Source: Salinicola lusitanus (lineage in GTDB: Bacteria > Pseudomonadota > Gammaproteobacteria > Pseudomonadales > Halomonadaceae). From it: a stretch of 64,000 nt of DNA. The DNA lies in assembly GCF_003206045.1 (NCBI RefSeq), contig NZ_PZJM01000013.1, forward strand, positions 47,387-111,386. The letters run 5' to 3'. Every line of letters begins with the position of its first letter. The first letter of the stretch is position 1. Below the pieces are notes generated by a model. That model was given only the letters and a program-made list of their open reading frames with translations. It did no database searches and was not told where the DNA came from. Below, one piece after another: positions 25,098 to 34,599 of the stretch. The translations under genes were made by a program, and so were the position numbers.

Positions 25098-27533
25098 ATG
25101 ACTCATTGGACGTTGGATGACGATCCGCACGCGGCTCGTGAAACGGAAAAATATGACAACCCCGTGCCCAGTCGCGAGTATCTGCTGGCACGGCTGGAGA
25201 GCTACGGCAAGCCGATCACTCATGAAGACATGAGTGCCATGCTGGGGCTCGAAGACGACAACCAGCTGGAAGCCGTGCGCCGCAGGCTGGCGGCGATGGA
25301 GCGCGACGGCCAGATCCTCAAGGATCGCAGAGGCGCCTATGCCCTGATCGACAAGCTCGATCTGATCAAGGGGCGCGTTCAGGGTCACCGTGACGGCATG
25401 GGCTTCCTGATTCGTCACGATGGCGTCAAGCCCGACCTGGTGCTGCCGCCGCGCCAGATGCGCCGTGTGTTCGACGGCGACGTGGTACTGGCCCGCGTCA
25501 GCGGCAAGGATCGTCGAGGTCGCGCCGAGGGCACCATCGCCGAGGTGCTGGCCCGCAATACCCAGACGCTGGTCGGTGTGTTCCGTCAGAACAGCTCCGA
25601 ATTCGCGGTGCTGATCCCCGAGAATTCGCGGATCAGCCAGGAAGTGATCATCCCCCACAGCGTCAGCGGTGGCGCGAAGGACGGCCAGATCGTTTCCGTC
25701 CACATCACCCAGCAGCCGGAAACCCGCAAGCAGCCGGTAGGGGAAGTGGTGGAAGTTCTGGGAGAGCGGATGGACCCCGGGCTCGAGATCGACATCGCGA
25801 TTCGCTCCCACGATATTCCCGCGGAGTTTCCGCCGGAAGTGGACGAGCAGATCGCCGGCATGTCCGCCGAGGTGAAGGAGGAGGACAAGACGGCGCGAAT
25901 CGACCTCCGCGAGATGCCGCTGGTGACCATCGACGGTGAGGACGCCAAGGATTTCGACGATGCCGTCTGCGCCTGGAAGACCAAGTCCGGGAGCTGGAAG
26001 CTGGTCGTGGCGATTGCCGACGTCTCCCACTACGTTCGCGGCGGCAGTGCACTCGACAACGAGGCCTACATCCGCGGCAACTCCGTCTACTTTCCCGGCC
26101 AGGTCGTACCGATGCTGCCGGAGCTACTCTCCAACGGGCTCTGCTCCCTCAACCCGCACGTCGACCGCCTGACCATGGTCTGCGAGATGAACATCTCCCA
26201 GAACGGCACCATCAGTCGCTACAAGTTCTACGAGGCGGTGATCCAGTCTCACGCCCGGCTGACCTACAACCAGGTCGGCGCGATGCTGGAGGAGCCGGAC
26301 AGCGACGAAGGGGCGGCACTTCGCGAACGCTACCGCGAACTGGTGCCTTCGCTGGAGAACCTGCACGCGCTCTACAAGGTGCTGCGCCAGGCGCGGGAAG
26401 TGCGTGGCGCCATCGATTTCGAGACCACGGAGACGCAGATCGTCTTCAACGACGAGCGCAAGATCGAGAAGATCGTGCCGCGCACGCGCAACGACGCCCA
26501 CAAGCTGATCGAGGAGTGCATGCTGGCGGCCAACGTGGCCACGGCGCGCTTCCTCGACAAGCACGACCTGCCCGCGCTCTATCGCGTCCACCAGTCGCCG
26601 GCCCCCGAACGGCTCGAGAACCTGCGCGTGTTCCTGGGTGAGCTGGGGCTGACCCTGGGCGGCGGTGACGAACCGACGCCGAAGGACTACCAGGCGCTGC
26701 GGGAGGTGATTCAGGGACGTCCCGACTTCGACATCATCCAGACCGTGATGCTGCGCTCGATGAGCCAGGCAGTCTACTCGCCGCAGAACGACGGGCATTT
26801 CGGTCTCGCTTACCAGGCGTATGCGCATTTCACGTCGCCGATCCGCCGCTATCCCGACCTGCTGGTGCATCGTGCGATCCGGTCGGTCATTCGCGGCCCG
26901 CGTCAGACCCAGACCGTGCAGCGGGCGGAGGGGGCGCCGGTCGAGAAACCCTCGATCTGGTGCCCGTACACCTTCGAACAGATGGTCGAACTGGGCGAGC
27001 ACTGCTCGATGACCGAGCGTCGCGCCGACGAGGCGACCCGGGATGTCACCGACTGGCTGAAGTGCGAGTTCCTCTCCGACAAGGTCGGCGAGGTCTACGA
27101 GGGCACCATCGCCTCGGTCACCCAGTTCGGGATCTTCGTGCGGCTCGACGACGTCTACGTGGAAGGGCTGGTGCACGTGACGTCGCTGCCGTCCGACTAC
27201 TATCACTACGAAGCGGAAAAGCACCGCCTCAAGGGCGAACGCAGCGGGGTCGCCTATCGTCTGGGAGATGGCGTCACCGTGCGTATCGCCCGCGTCGATC
27301 TCGACGACCGCAAGATAGATTTCGATCTGGCCGACGCGGCGCCGCGTCACCGCCGCACGCCGCGTGGCCAGAAGCCCGGTGGCGACGCCCCCGCCGCCGG
27401 CGCACCCGCCAAGAAGCCCTCTTCACGCAAGAGCCGCCCGGGCAAGCGCGAGCGCCAGGGGGCAGCGGAGGGCAGTGACGAAGGCGGCAAGCGTCGTTCC
27501 CGCGGCCCGCGTCAGCGCGGTGGCAAGCGATGA
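25098..27533 (+). CDS. rnr: Ribonuclease R
   Basis: An 811-residue processive 3'-5' exoribonuclease that degrades structured RNA and takes part in rRNA and tmRNA-related quality control. In order: an N-terminal winged-helix-like region, cold-shock domains (about 85-250), the RNB catalytic domain with Asp279, Asp285, Asp287 and Asp288 as metal ligands, an S1 domain (about 690-775, VGEVYEGTIASVTQFGIF) and a basic Lys/Arg-rich tail. The length fits the family. rlmB follows in the same direction 41 bases later, the usual order in gammaproteobacteria. Confidence 0.96.
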   Translation: MTHWTLDDDPHAARETEKYDNPVPSREYLLARLESYGKPITHEDMSAMLGLEDDNQLEAVRRRLAAMERDGQILKDRRGAYALIDKLDLIKGRVQGHRDGMGFLIRHDGVKPDLVLPPRQMRRVFDGDVVLARVSGKDRRGRAEGTIAEVLARNTQTLVGVFRQNSSEFAVLIPENSRISQEVIIPHSVSGGAKDGQIVSVHITQQPETRKQPVGEVVEVLGERMDPGLEIDIAIRSHDIPAEFPPEVDEQIAGMSAEVKEEDKTARIDLREMPLVTIDGEDAKDFDDAVCAWKTKSGSWKLVVAIADVSHYVRGGSALDNEAYIRGNSVYFPGQVVPMLPELLSNGLCSLNPHVDRLTMVCEMNISQNGTISRYKFYEAVIQSHARLTYNQVGAMLEEPDSDEGAALRERYRELVPSLENLHALYKVLRQAREVRGAIDFETTETQIVFNDERKIEKIVPRTRNDAHKLIEECMLAANVATARFLDKHDLPALYRVHQSPAPERLENLRVFLGELGLTLGGGDEPTPKDYQALREVIQGRPDFDIIQTVMLRSMSQAVYSPQNDGHFGLAYQAYAHFTSPIRRYPDLLVHRAIRSVIRGPRQTQTVQRAEGAPVEKPSIWCPYTFEQMVELGEHCSMTERRADEATRDVTDWLKCEFLSDKVGEVYEGTIASVTQFGIFVRLDDVYVEGLVHVTSLPSDYYHYEAEKHRLKGERSGVAYRLGDGVTVRIARVDLDDRKIDFDLADAAPRHRRTPRGQKPGGDAPAAGAPAKKPSSRKSRPGKRERQGAAEGSDEGGKRRSRGPRQRGGKR

Positions 27534-27573
27534 TGGCGGCCATCGGCCAGCCGTCCAGCAGGCGCCAGCCGAG

Positions 27574-28389
27574 ATGAGTCGTCCTGCGAATCGCCGCACC
27601 TCCGCGAAGCCGCGCGAGCTGCCTCGCATGCCGGACGGGCTGGAGCCCGTCTATGGCGTTCACGCCGTTCGCGCGCTGTTCGAACGCGGCCAGCCGCCGA
27701 AAGTGCTATGGATTCAGCAAGGTCATGCCGAGCAACGCCTGGAGACTCTCCTGCAGCAGGCCCACGCGGCGGGTTGCGAGTTGAGGCGAATGGCGCGCGA
27801 GGCGCTCGATGGCGTCTCCCACCAGGCATCCCACCAGGGCGTGATCGGCTTCTGCGAGCCGTTGATCGCCGAGAACGAAACGACCCTGTGGTGGCGACTC
27901 GAGCAGTGGCAGGCCAGCCGGCCGCCGCTGCTGCTGATTCTGGATGGCGTCACCGATCCCCACAATCTGGGAGCCTGCCTGCGCAGCGCCGACGCCGCCG
28001 GAGTCAATGGCGTGATCGTACCCAAGGACAAGTCGGCGCCGCTCAACGCGACGGTGCGCAAGGTGGCGTGCGGGGCGGCGGAGCTGGTGCCGGTGTTTCA
28101 GGTCACCAATCTCGCCCGCTGCATGGAGAAGCTCAAGCAGCATGGGATCTGGATCACCGGTACCGCCGGCGAGGCGGACTCGCTCCTGTACGATGCCGAT
28201 TTCACCGTGCCCTGTGCCCTGGTGATGGGTGCCGAGGGCAAGGGCATGCGCCGGCTGACTCGCGAGGCCTGCGATGGGCTGGTCAAGCTGCCGATGCAGG
28301 GCGGTGTCTCCAGTCTCAATGTCTCTGTCGCCACCGGCATCTGTCTGTTCGAGGCGGTGCGCCAGCGGGCCGGGGTTGTTGCCGGTTAA
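27574..28389 (+). CDS. rlmB: 23S rRNA (guanosine(2251)-2'-O)-methyltransferase
   Basis: A SPOUT-family methyltransferase that methylates G2251 in the peptidyl-transferase P loop. The substrate-binding N-terminal domain begins at VYGVHAVRALF. The knotted catalytic domain shows LDGVTDPHNLGACLRSADAAG, VMGAEGKGM and the closing PMQGGVSSLNVSVA. ATG 27574 gives 271 residues, but ATG 27628 is nearer to the family's usual start and remains possible. It is coupled with rnr, and both act on RNA. Confidence 0.94.
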   Translation: MSRPANRRTSAKPRELPRMPDGLEPVYGVHAVRALFERGQPPKVLWIQQGHAEQRLETLLQQAHAAGCELRRMAREALDGVSHQASHQGVIGFCEPLIAENETTLWWRLEQWQASRPPLLLILDGVTDPHNLGACLRSADAAGVNGVIVPKDKSAPLNATVRKVACGAAELVPVFQVTNLARCMEKLKQHGIWITGTAGEADSLLYDADFTVPCALVMGAEGKGMRRLTREACDGLVKLPMQGGVSSLNVSVATGICLFEAVRQRAGVVAG

Positions 28390-28622
28390 ACTTGCGCTGG
28401 CAGGGCTTGGTCTCTACAATTGCGCGGTTCTGTGGGCAGGCTATGCTCATGGAGCGCGACTCCCGCTCGGACCTGTCCGGGCGAATCGCCAATTGGTCTG
28501 AATATCCGGGATCGTGAGCGGAGCATGACGCCGTTCACCCGATATCGACTCCTTGCTTCTCGTGGTGGCCATCTCTTCAGGAGCGTCGCCGCGCGGAAGC
28601 TGCCAAACCGCAAGGAGCTAAC

Positions 28623-29042
28623 ATGCGTCATTATGAAATCGTGTTTATGGTCCATCCGGACCAGAGCGAGCAGGTTCCGGCCATGGTCGAGCGCTACACC
28701 AGCCTCGTGACCGAGAACGGCGGTACCGTGCATCGTCTCGAGGATTGGGGCCGTCGCCACCTGGCCTACCCGATCAACAAGATCCACAAGGCACACTACG
28801 TGCTGATGAACATCGAGTGCAGCGGCGAGACCCTCGACGAGATCGAGAACATCTTCCGTTTCAACGATGCCATCATCCGCAGCATGATCGTGCGCAACAA
28901 AGAGGCCGTTACCGAAGCCTCGCCGATGATGAAGCCGGCTGAAGAGAAGAGCCGTCGCCGTGACGACAAGCCCTCCGAGCGTGGCGATCGTGAGCGTTCA
29001 GAGCGCCCCGAGCGTTCCGAAACCACCGCCGAAACCAACTGA
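28623..29042 (+). CDS. rpsF: 30S ribosomal protein S6
   Basis: A 139-residue S6 protein with the typical start [18 protein letters not shown] and the segment [11 protein letters not shown]. The C-terminal 40 residues form a highly charged Arg/Glu/Asp-rich tail, longer than in many bacteria, possibly a substrate for C-terminal glutamylation as in E. coli. AAGGAG lies before the ATG. It heads rpsF-rpsR-membrane protein-rplI. The S6-S18 operon is often autoregulated through a leader RNA; the leader here is long enough, but I could not resolve the fold. Confidence 0.97.
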   Translation: MRHYEIVFMVHPDQSEQVPAMVERYTSLVTENGGTVHRLEDWGRRHLAYPINKIHKAHYVLMNIECSGETLDEIENIFRFNDAIIRSMIVRNKEAVTEASPMMKPAEEKSRRRDDKPSERGDRERSERPERSETTAETN

Positions 29043-29068
29043 TTCGATTTCGCTAAGGAGAGACTCTC

Positions 29069-29296
29069 ATGGCACGTTTTTTCCGTCGCCGTAAGTTCTG
29101 CCGCTTCACTGCCGAAGGCGTGAAGTACATCGATTACAAAGACATCGATACGCTGAAAGCCTACGTCACCGAAACTGGCAAGATCGTCCCGAGCCGTATT
29201 ACCGGTACTCAGGCGCGCTACCAGCGTCAACTGTCTACCGCGATCAAGCGGGCGCGTTACCTGGCGCTGCTGCCGTACTCCGACAGCCACCAGTAA
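29069..29296 (+). CDS. rpsR: 30S ribosomal protein S18
   Basis: A 75-residue basic ribosomal protein with the family segments [21 protein letters not shown] and [18 protein letters not shown]. It binds next to S6 on the 30S platform, and its gene follows rpsF by 26 bases with the ribosome binding site AAGGAG. Confidence 0.98.
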   Translation: MARFFRRRKFCRFTAEGVKYIDYKDIDTLKAYVTETGKIVPSRITGTQARYQRQLSTAIKRARYLALLPYSDSHQ

Positions 29297-29341
29297 ACCC
29301 TGATCCGGTAGTCCACGATCGGTAATCCATAGCGAGGCATC

Positions 29342-30193
29342 ATGCTGGCACTGGCACGTTGGATCATGCGCGGTACGCCACAAGCGATAGCGGCGGCCGC
29401 ACTGACAGCGCTGGTGCCGTGGCTGTTCTGGTTCAGCGCCGCCGTTGCCGGGTTGGTTACCCTGCGCCGGGGCATGACCACGGCGGCGCCGGTGCTGCTG
29501 GCCGCAGCCCTCCCCGCCGGTTGGTGGTGGATGCAGGGCGATTCGGTTCCGCTGGCCAGCATTCTGCTGGTGACGTTGATGGCGACGGTGCTGCGTTCAC
29601 GCATGCGCTGGTCCGAAGCGCTCATCGTCGGCAGCGTGGTCTGCATGGTTCTTGTCCAGCTTGGCATCTTCGTGCCGGCCGGAGGAACAGCGCCATTGCT
29701 GGCGGAACTGCGGCAGAGCTCGTCGGAGGTTGCCAGCATGCTCGATCAGCTATCGGCGCAGGGCGTCGATACCGAGCTGATGGCGACACTGGTGATCGGC
29801 GGGGCAACCGGCCTGGTCGTGCTGCTCGCCGGGATCGCCTGCCTGGCGCTGGCCCGCAGTTGGCAGGCGGGGCTATACAACCCCGGAGGTTTTCGCGAGG
29901 AGTTTCATTCACTGAAGCTATCGCGCAAGCAGCTCCTGTTGCTGGTGGGTTTGATGGCGCTGGGCATGGTGCTGGCCGTTCCCGCCGCCAGTCTGCTGGC
30001 CTGGGTTCCGCTGCTGGTCGCCGGCGTGGCACTGGTTCATGGGTTTATCGGTTTGAAGGGAATGAGCGGGTTCTGGCTGGTAGGCTTCTATGCCTTGCTG
30101 TTGACCACCTGGCCCACGATTCTGATTGTACTGCTGTTGGCGTTGGTAGATACCTTCGCGGATTTTCGCGGTCGACTGACACGCAGTGATTGA
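29342..30193 (+). CDS. Multi-spanning membrane protein, DUF2232/YybS-like
   Basis: A 283-residue hydrophobic protein with about eight predicted membrane helices and little soluble sequence. A gene of this kind between rpsR and rplI is common in Pseudomonas and Halomonas relatives and is usually assigned to the DUF2232/YybS group. The function is unknown. It begins 45 bases after rpsR and ends 16 bases before rplI, so it is part of the ribosomal operon. No catalytic motif can be seen. Confidence 0.85.
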   Translation: MLALARWIMRGTPQAIAAAALTALVPWLFWFSAAVAGLVTLRRGMTTAAPVLLAAALPAGWWWMQGDSVPLASILLVTLMATVLRSRMRWSEALIVGSVVCMVLVQLGIFVPAGGTAPLLAELRQSSSEVASMLDQLSAQGVDTELMATLVIGGATGLVVLLAGIACLALARSWQAGLYNPGGFREEFHSLKLSRKQLLLLVGLMALGMVLAVPAASLLAWVPLLVAGVALVHGFIGLKGMSGFWLVGFYALLLTTWPTILIVLLLALVDTFADFRGRLTRSD

Positions 30194-30209
30194 CGAGAGG
30201 TTCACGAGA

Positions 30210-30656
30210 ATGGAAGTCATTCTGCTCGATAACATCGGCAAGCTGGGCGACCTGGGTGACAAGGTCACCGTCAAGCCCGGATATGGCCGTAATTACCTGG
30301 TTCCCTACGGCCTGGCCGTGCCGGCAACCAAAGACAACGTCGAAGCGTTCGAAGCGCAGCGCGCCGAGCTCGAAGCCCAGGCTGCAGAGCGCAAGGCCCA
30401 GGCCGAGACTCGCGCGGCACAGCTCGCCGAAATCGAACTGTCTCTGGTCGCGAAAGCGGGCGATGAAGGCAAGCTGTTCGGCTCCATCGGCCCGCGCGAT
30501 CTGGCCGAAGCCATGGCTCAGGCTGGCATCGAAGTCGCCAAGAGCGAAGTGCGCATGCCGGAAGGCCCGCTTCGCCAGACCGGCGAATACGACATCGCGC
30601 TGCAGCTGCATGCCGAAGTCACTTCCAGCGTCCGTGTGGTGGTGGTGGCCGAGTAA
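30210..30656 (+). CDS. rplI: 50S ribosomal protein L9
   Basis: A 148-residue L9 protein. The N-terminal rRNA-binding domain [19 protein letters not shown], the long connecting helix (about residues 42-75, Ala/Glu/Arg rich) and the C-terminal domain are complete. The ATG at 30210 gives the family's normal N-terminus; an in-frame upstream start at 30186 would add eight residues. A strong terminator follows. Confidence 0.97.
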   Translation: MEVILLDNIGKLGDLGDKVTVKPGYGRNYLVPYGLAVPATKDNVEAFEAQRAELEAQAAERKAQAETRAAQLAEIELSLVAKAGDEGKLFGSIGPRDLAEAMAQAGIEVAKSEVRMPEGPLRQTGEYDIALQLHAEVTSSVRVVVVAE

Positions 30657-30691
30657 ATCTCGACCGTCGTCGTCGCCGAGACGTCTGGCCG

Positions 30692-30726
30692 AAGGCACGC
30701 AGGGCTCACGCCCTGCGTGCCTTTTT
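30692..30726 (+). terminator. Rho-independent terminator after rplI
   Basis: A perfect 14-bp stem (AAGGCACGCAGGGC and complement) with a 4-base loop runs directly into a T run (CTTTTTC), 36 bases after the rplI stop. This closes the rpsF operon before dnaB. Confidence 0.9.
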
Positions 30727-30825
30727 CATGGCCGGGAGGCGTGGCGATGGTGGCTGCCGACTGGGTAGAATGAGCGCCAGACTTTTGCAGTGTGTTCTGC
30801 GCGCGACACGGGATGAACGCCAAGC

Positions 30826-32211
30826 ATGAATCAACGCGTCGACAATGATCACGAAACCGCCCAGCTGAAGATGCCGCCCCACTCGCTCGAAGCGGAGCAG
30901 TCGGTGCTGGGCGGGTTGATGCTCGATAACAGCAGCTGGGATACGGTGTCGGAGCGGTTGGTCGCGGACGACTTCTATCGTCACGAGCATCGCCTGGCAT
31001 TCAATGCGATGGCGGAACTGGCCGAGAGCGCGCATCCACTCGATGTCGTCACGCTGTCGGAAGCGCTGGAGCGCCGCGATCAGCTCGAGAGCGTGGGGGG
31101 GCTCGCCTACCTGGCGGAGCTGGCCCGCAATACGCCTTCGGCCAGCAACATTCGCGCCTACGCCGATATCGTCCGCGAGCGGGCGACACTGCGGAAACTG
31201 ATCCAGGCCTCGCGTCAGATCGCCGACAGTGCCTACTCGCCGGAAGGGCGGCCGCCGGACGAGCTGGTCAACGAGGCCGAGCGCCTGGTGTTCCAGATCA
31301 GCGAGTCGCGACCCAAGTTCGGTGGGCCGATCGGCATGAGCGACCTGCTGACCAAGGCGGTCGACCGGATCGACGAGCTGTTCAACATGAAGGGGCAGAT
31401 GACCGGGATCTCGACCGGTTTTCGCGATCTCGACGACATGACCTCGGGTCTGCAACCCTCGGACCTGGTGATCATCGCGGGCCGCCCCTCCATGGGCAAG
31501 ACCACCTTCGCCATGAATCTGGTCGAGCACGCGGTGGTTTCCAGCGACAAGCCGGTCATCGTGTTCTCGATGGAGATGCCGGCGGAATCGCTGATGCTGC
31601 GTATGCTCTCTTCGCTGGGGCGAATCGATCAGACGCGGGTGCGTACCGGCCAGCTCGAGGACGAGGATTGGCCGCGCCTGACCTCGGCGGTCAACCTGCT
31701 CAAGGATCGGCAACTTTTCATCGACGATACGCCGGCGCTGTCGCCCAACGAGCTGCGGTCGCGGGTGCGTCGCATCGCCCGCGAGCACGGCAATGTCGGG
31801 CTGGTGATGATCGACTATCTACAGCTGATGCAGGTACCGGGGCTGTCCGAGAACCGTACCGCCGAGATTTCGGAGATATCGCGCTCGCTGAAGGGCGTGG
31901 CCAAGGAGTTCAACTGCCCGGTGGTTTCGCTCTCTCAGCTCAACCGCTCGCTGGAGCAGCGGCCCAACAAGCGCCCGGTCATGTCCGACTTGCGTGAATC
32001 CGGCGCCATCGAGCAGGATGCCGATGTCATCGCCTTCGTCTACCGCGACGAGGTCTACAATTCCGACAATCCGGACAACAAGGGGCTGGCCGAGCTGATC
32101 ATCGGCAAGCAGCGTAACGGTCCTATCGGTACCGTCCACATGGCTTTCATCGGCAAGTACACGCGATTCGAGGATCTGGCGCCGGATAGCTACGGTCAGC
32201 ACTACGAGTAA
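30826..32211 (+). CDS. dnaB: Replicative DNA helicase DnaB
   Basis: A 461-residue hexameric helicase that drives the replication fork. The N-terminal primase-interacting domain starts at MPPHSLEAEQSVLGGLM. The RecA-like domain carries Walker A GRPSMGKT (residues 219-226), Walker B VMIDYLQLM and SQLNRSLEQR with the arginine-finger region. No intein is present. The length matches E. coli DnaB (471). It stands behind its own promoter region after the rplI terminator. Confidence 0.97.
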   Translation: MNQRVDNDHETAQLKMPPHSLEAEQSVLGGLMLDNSSWDTVSERLVADDFYRHEHRLAFNAMAELAESAHPLDVVTLSEALERRDQLESVGGLAYLAELARNTPSASNIRAYADIVRERATLRKLIQASRQIADSAYSPEGRPPDELVNEAERLVFQISESRPKFGGPIGMSDLLTKAVDRIDELFNMKGQMTGISTGFRDLDDMTSGLQPSDLVIIAGRPSMGKTTFAMNLVEHAVVSSDKPVIVFSMEMPAESLMLRMLSSLGRIDQTRVRTGQLEDEDWPRLTSAVNLLKDRQLFIDDTPALSPNELRSRVRRIAREHGNVGLVMIDYLQLMQVPGLSENRTAEISEISRSLKGVAKEFNCPVVSLSQLNRSLEQRPNKRPVMSDLRESGAIEQDADVIAFVYRDEVYNSDNPDNKGLAELIIGKQRNGPIGTVHMAFIGKYTRFEDLAPDSYGQHYE

Positions 32212-32274
32212 GTCGACGGATAGTGAAGAAGCCGGCGTTGCCGGTGTTTTGGAAAGATATCAAGGAGTCGAATC

Positions 32275-32568
32275 ATGGCAGGTGGATTTCAGCGGGGGCG
32301 TCGTCAGCGGGTTCCCAAGATCGAGGTGCGTGGCCAGTTGGAAAAGCTGGAGCGTGAAGGCCCTTTCAAGGAGTGGCTGGGCATGCCCGATCTCTACCGC
32401 CATTGGCTCACGGTCGATGGCGAACTCTATAGTTATCAGACGGAAGATGCCGAACTGCCGGTTGCCATCGGCGACCGCGTGGTGTTTCGCTACAAGGAGG
32501 CGAAGGCGGGCAGGTGGATCGACCGCAACTCTCTGGGCAAGGCGATCGATCCTTCCGCTTATCAGTAG
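32275..32568 (+). CDS. Small protein of unknown function downstream of dnaB
   Basis: A 97-residue soluble protein that I do not recognise. The first 25 residues are basic (RGRRQRVPK), and the middle holds beta-type sequence (WLTVDGELYSYQTED, IGDRVVFRYKEA) suggestive of a small barrel, perhaps nucleic-acid binding. AAGGAG lies 8 bases before the ATG and codon use matches the neighbours, so translation is likely. It follows dnaB by 63 bases with only a weak 5-bp hairpin between. Confidence 0.75.
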   Translation: MAGGFQRGRRQRVPKIEVRGQLEKLEREGPFKEWLGMPDLYRHWLTVDGELYSYQTEDAELPVAIGDRVVFRYKEAKAGRWIDRNSLGKAIDPSAYQ

Positions 32569-32634
32569 TCGCTGCCATGACGATGCGGGATTGTAGCTTT
32601 ATGTGTCATGACGGTGTCATGATGTTTCGCTTTT

Positions 32635-34416
32635 ATGGCGTTCATGAACCCACCCTCCGCTTCCCTCGGCAGCCCTTCTCTCGACGAGATCGTCGCCCGT
32701 CGTGATCTGAGCGTTCATTTCCAGCCGATCGTTGCCGTCACGACCGGACATATTCTGGCGTACGAGGCGTTATCTCGCGGTCCACGGGACTCGCCCTACG
32801 CCAATCCGATCCCGATGTTCCGGGCGGCCCGCGAGCGCGGCCTGCTTGCCGCGCTTGAGCGCGGATGCCGGGAGCGGGCGATCAAGCGTTGGGTGGATAC
32901 CGGCCTCGGCGAGCTTCTGTTCCTCAACGCCAGTCCGGAAGTCCTGATCGACCCTGAAGATCTCGGCGGCCAGACGCTGGCGCTTCTTCACCAGCACGGT
33001 CTCTCGCCCGACCGCATCGTCATCGAGATCACCGAACAGTCGCCGGGGATCGATTGCGAGCTGATGGCCGAGGCTGCCCGCCATTATCAGTCTATGGGGT
33101 TCTCCATCGCGCTGGACGACCTGGGAGACGGCTACGCCGGTCTGCGACTCTGGTCCCAGCTCAATCCCGACTACGTCAAGCTGGATCGCCACTTCGTCAG
33201 TCGCCTCGACGAGAACCCCGTCAAGCGCCGGTTCGTTCGCTCCATCATCGACATCGCGCACAGCATGGATAGCCGTGTCATCGCGGAGGGCGTGGAGCGG
33301 GAGGGGGAGCTGGATACCCTGCTCGAGCTGGGGGCGGATTATTGCCAGGGGTGGTTGTTCGCGCGCCCCGATGCCGCTCCCCACCGGGTACGCGAGGCTC
33401 TCGAAGCCCGGCTGGTGTCACTGGCTGCCAACCATCGCCCGCCCACTGCCGCGACAGAGATCCGGCGCCTCAGTGTGCCGCTGCCCGCGCTGGACGCCGC
33501 TCTCTGCGTGGCGGAGGCGTCCGAGCGATTCAGCCGTCTGCCCCATGCCAACGCGTTAGCGGTCGTCGATGGCCGGAGTCGACCGATCGGCATCCTGGGG
33601 CGCCAGCAGCTGATGGCGCTGCTCGGCAAACGCTTCGGCTTCGATCTTCACGGCCGTCAGCCGGTCACCAAGGTGATGCGGACCCAGGCGCTCTGCGTGG
33701 AGGCCCACGAGCCTCTGGAGCGGGTCTCGCGCAAGGTGACTGGGCGCGAGGAGGCATCCCGCGACGAGGATTTCGTCATCACCGACGGTGGCCGCTATCT
33801 GGGTATGGGGCACGTCATCAACCTGCTGCAACTGTTCACCGAGCAGCAGGTCCAGTTGGCGCGCCAGGCCAATCCGTTGACCCAACTGCCAGGCAACCGC
33901 CCCATCAGGTTGGCGTTGGAGCACTATCAGCGCCAGGCCCGGGGTTTCGTCGCCTGCTATCTGGATCTCGACAACTTCAAGCCCTTCAATGACCGGTTTG
34001 GTTACGCCCTGGGGGATCGAGTGATTCTCGCGCTGGCGAGCCTGGTGAGAAGCGAACTGGGGCGGGAGGACTTTCTGGGCCATCTTGGCGGCGACGATTT
34101 CATACTGCTGCTGAATGACGGGAAGGATCTCCACCGTCGGCTGGCCGGCATACAACGCCGCTTCAGCATGGAGAGCCACGCGCTGGTGCCCGCAGACGCC
34201 AGAGCGGAAGGTGGCTTTCATGCCAAAGATCGCTACGATCAATGGCGTTTTTTCCCGCTGGTCCGGCTGTCGATCATTGCGCTTCGCGTCGGTGCCGAGG
34301 CCATGGTCGATAGCTTCGGCGATCTCTGGAGCCACTTCAAGCCGGCGGCCAAGCGTGCCGCCAACGGTCGAATCGTGGTGACGCTGGACCGCCGTTCGGC
34401 AGGTGTCCGGGGGTGA
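32635..34416 (+). CDS. EAL-CBS-GGDEF cyclic-di-GMP protein
   Basis: A 593-residue cytoplasmic signalling protein. The N-terminal EAL domain (about 20-260) keeps the expected residues: E44 in EALSR, N in LFLNAS, E in IEITEQ, DD in ALDDLGDGYAGL, K in YVKLDR, E in AEGVE and Q in YCQGW, so phosphodiesterase activity is likely. A CBS pair (about 280-410) may bind a nucleotide. The C-terminal GGDEF domain reads GGDDF at 485-489 with no RxxD inhibitory site, so cyclase activity is uncertain. No strong ribosome binding site is seen; ATG 32644 is an alternative start. Confidence 0.9.
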   Translation: MAFMNPPSASLGSPSLDEIVARRDLSVHFQPIVAVTTGHILAYEALSRGPRDSPYANPIPMFRAARERGLLAALERGCRERAIKRWVDTGLGELLFLNASPEVLIDPEDLGGQTLALLHQHGLSPDRIVIEITEQSPGIDCELMAEAARHYQSMGFSIALDDLGDGYAGLRLWSQLNPDYVKLDRHFVSRLDENPVKRRFVRSIIDIAHSMDSRVIAEGVEREGELDTLLELGADYCQGWLFARPDAAPHRVREALEARLVSLAANHRPPTAATEIRRLSVPLPALDAALCVAEASERFSRLPHANALAVVDGRSRPIGILGRQQLMALLGKRFGFDLHGRQPVTKVMRTQALCVEAHEPLERVSRKVTGREEASRDEDFVITDGGRYLGMGHVINLLQLFTEQQVQLARQANPLTQLPGNRPIRLALEHYQRQARGFVACYLDLDNFKPFNDRFGYALGDRVILALASLVRSELGREDFLGHLGGDDFILLLNDGKDLHRRLAGIQRRFSMESHALVPADARAEGGFHAKDRYDQWRFFPLVRLSIIALRVGAEAMVDSFGDLWSHFKPAAKRAANGRIVVTLDRRSAGVRG

Positions 34417-34445
34417 ACGATCGGCGTGTCTTGGCGTCTTAGGAT

Positions 34446-34489
34446 CTGTTCACACTCTCCACGCGACTCGCGGCGTAGCGTGTGAACAG
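34446..34489. repeat. Long-armed hairpin, REP-like palindrome or terminator
   Basis: CTGTTCACAC (34446-34455) and its exact complement GTGTGAACAG (34480-34489) enclose 24 bases that hold a further ACGC/GCGT pair. It lies 30 bases after the stop of the c-di-GMP gene. It could terminate that gene, but there is no T tract, and the form also resembles repetitive extragenic palindromes. Confidence 0.55.
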
Positions 34490-34599
34490 GCCCTGGTCAC
34501 AGTTTTGTCACATCCGAGTGTCAGGGTGTCGCGACGGGATGGCAAGGAGCGTCTCCCGATCCAGAACACGATTCCATCAACGACCCACAGGAGGGAACC

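Noticed and set aside
27364..27573. N-terminal extension of RlmB by 70 residues
   Set aside because: It lies inside rnr, codes for Arg/Ala/Pro-rich low-complexity sequence and has no counterpart in the family.
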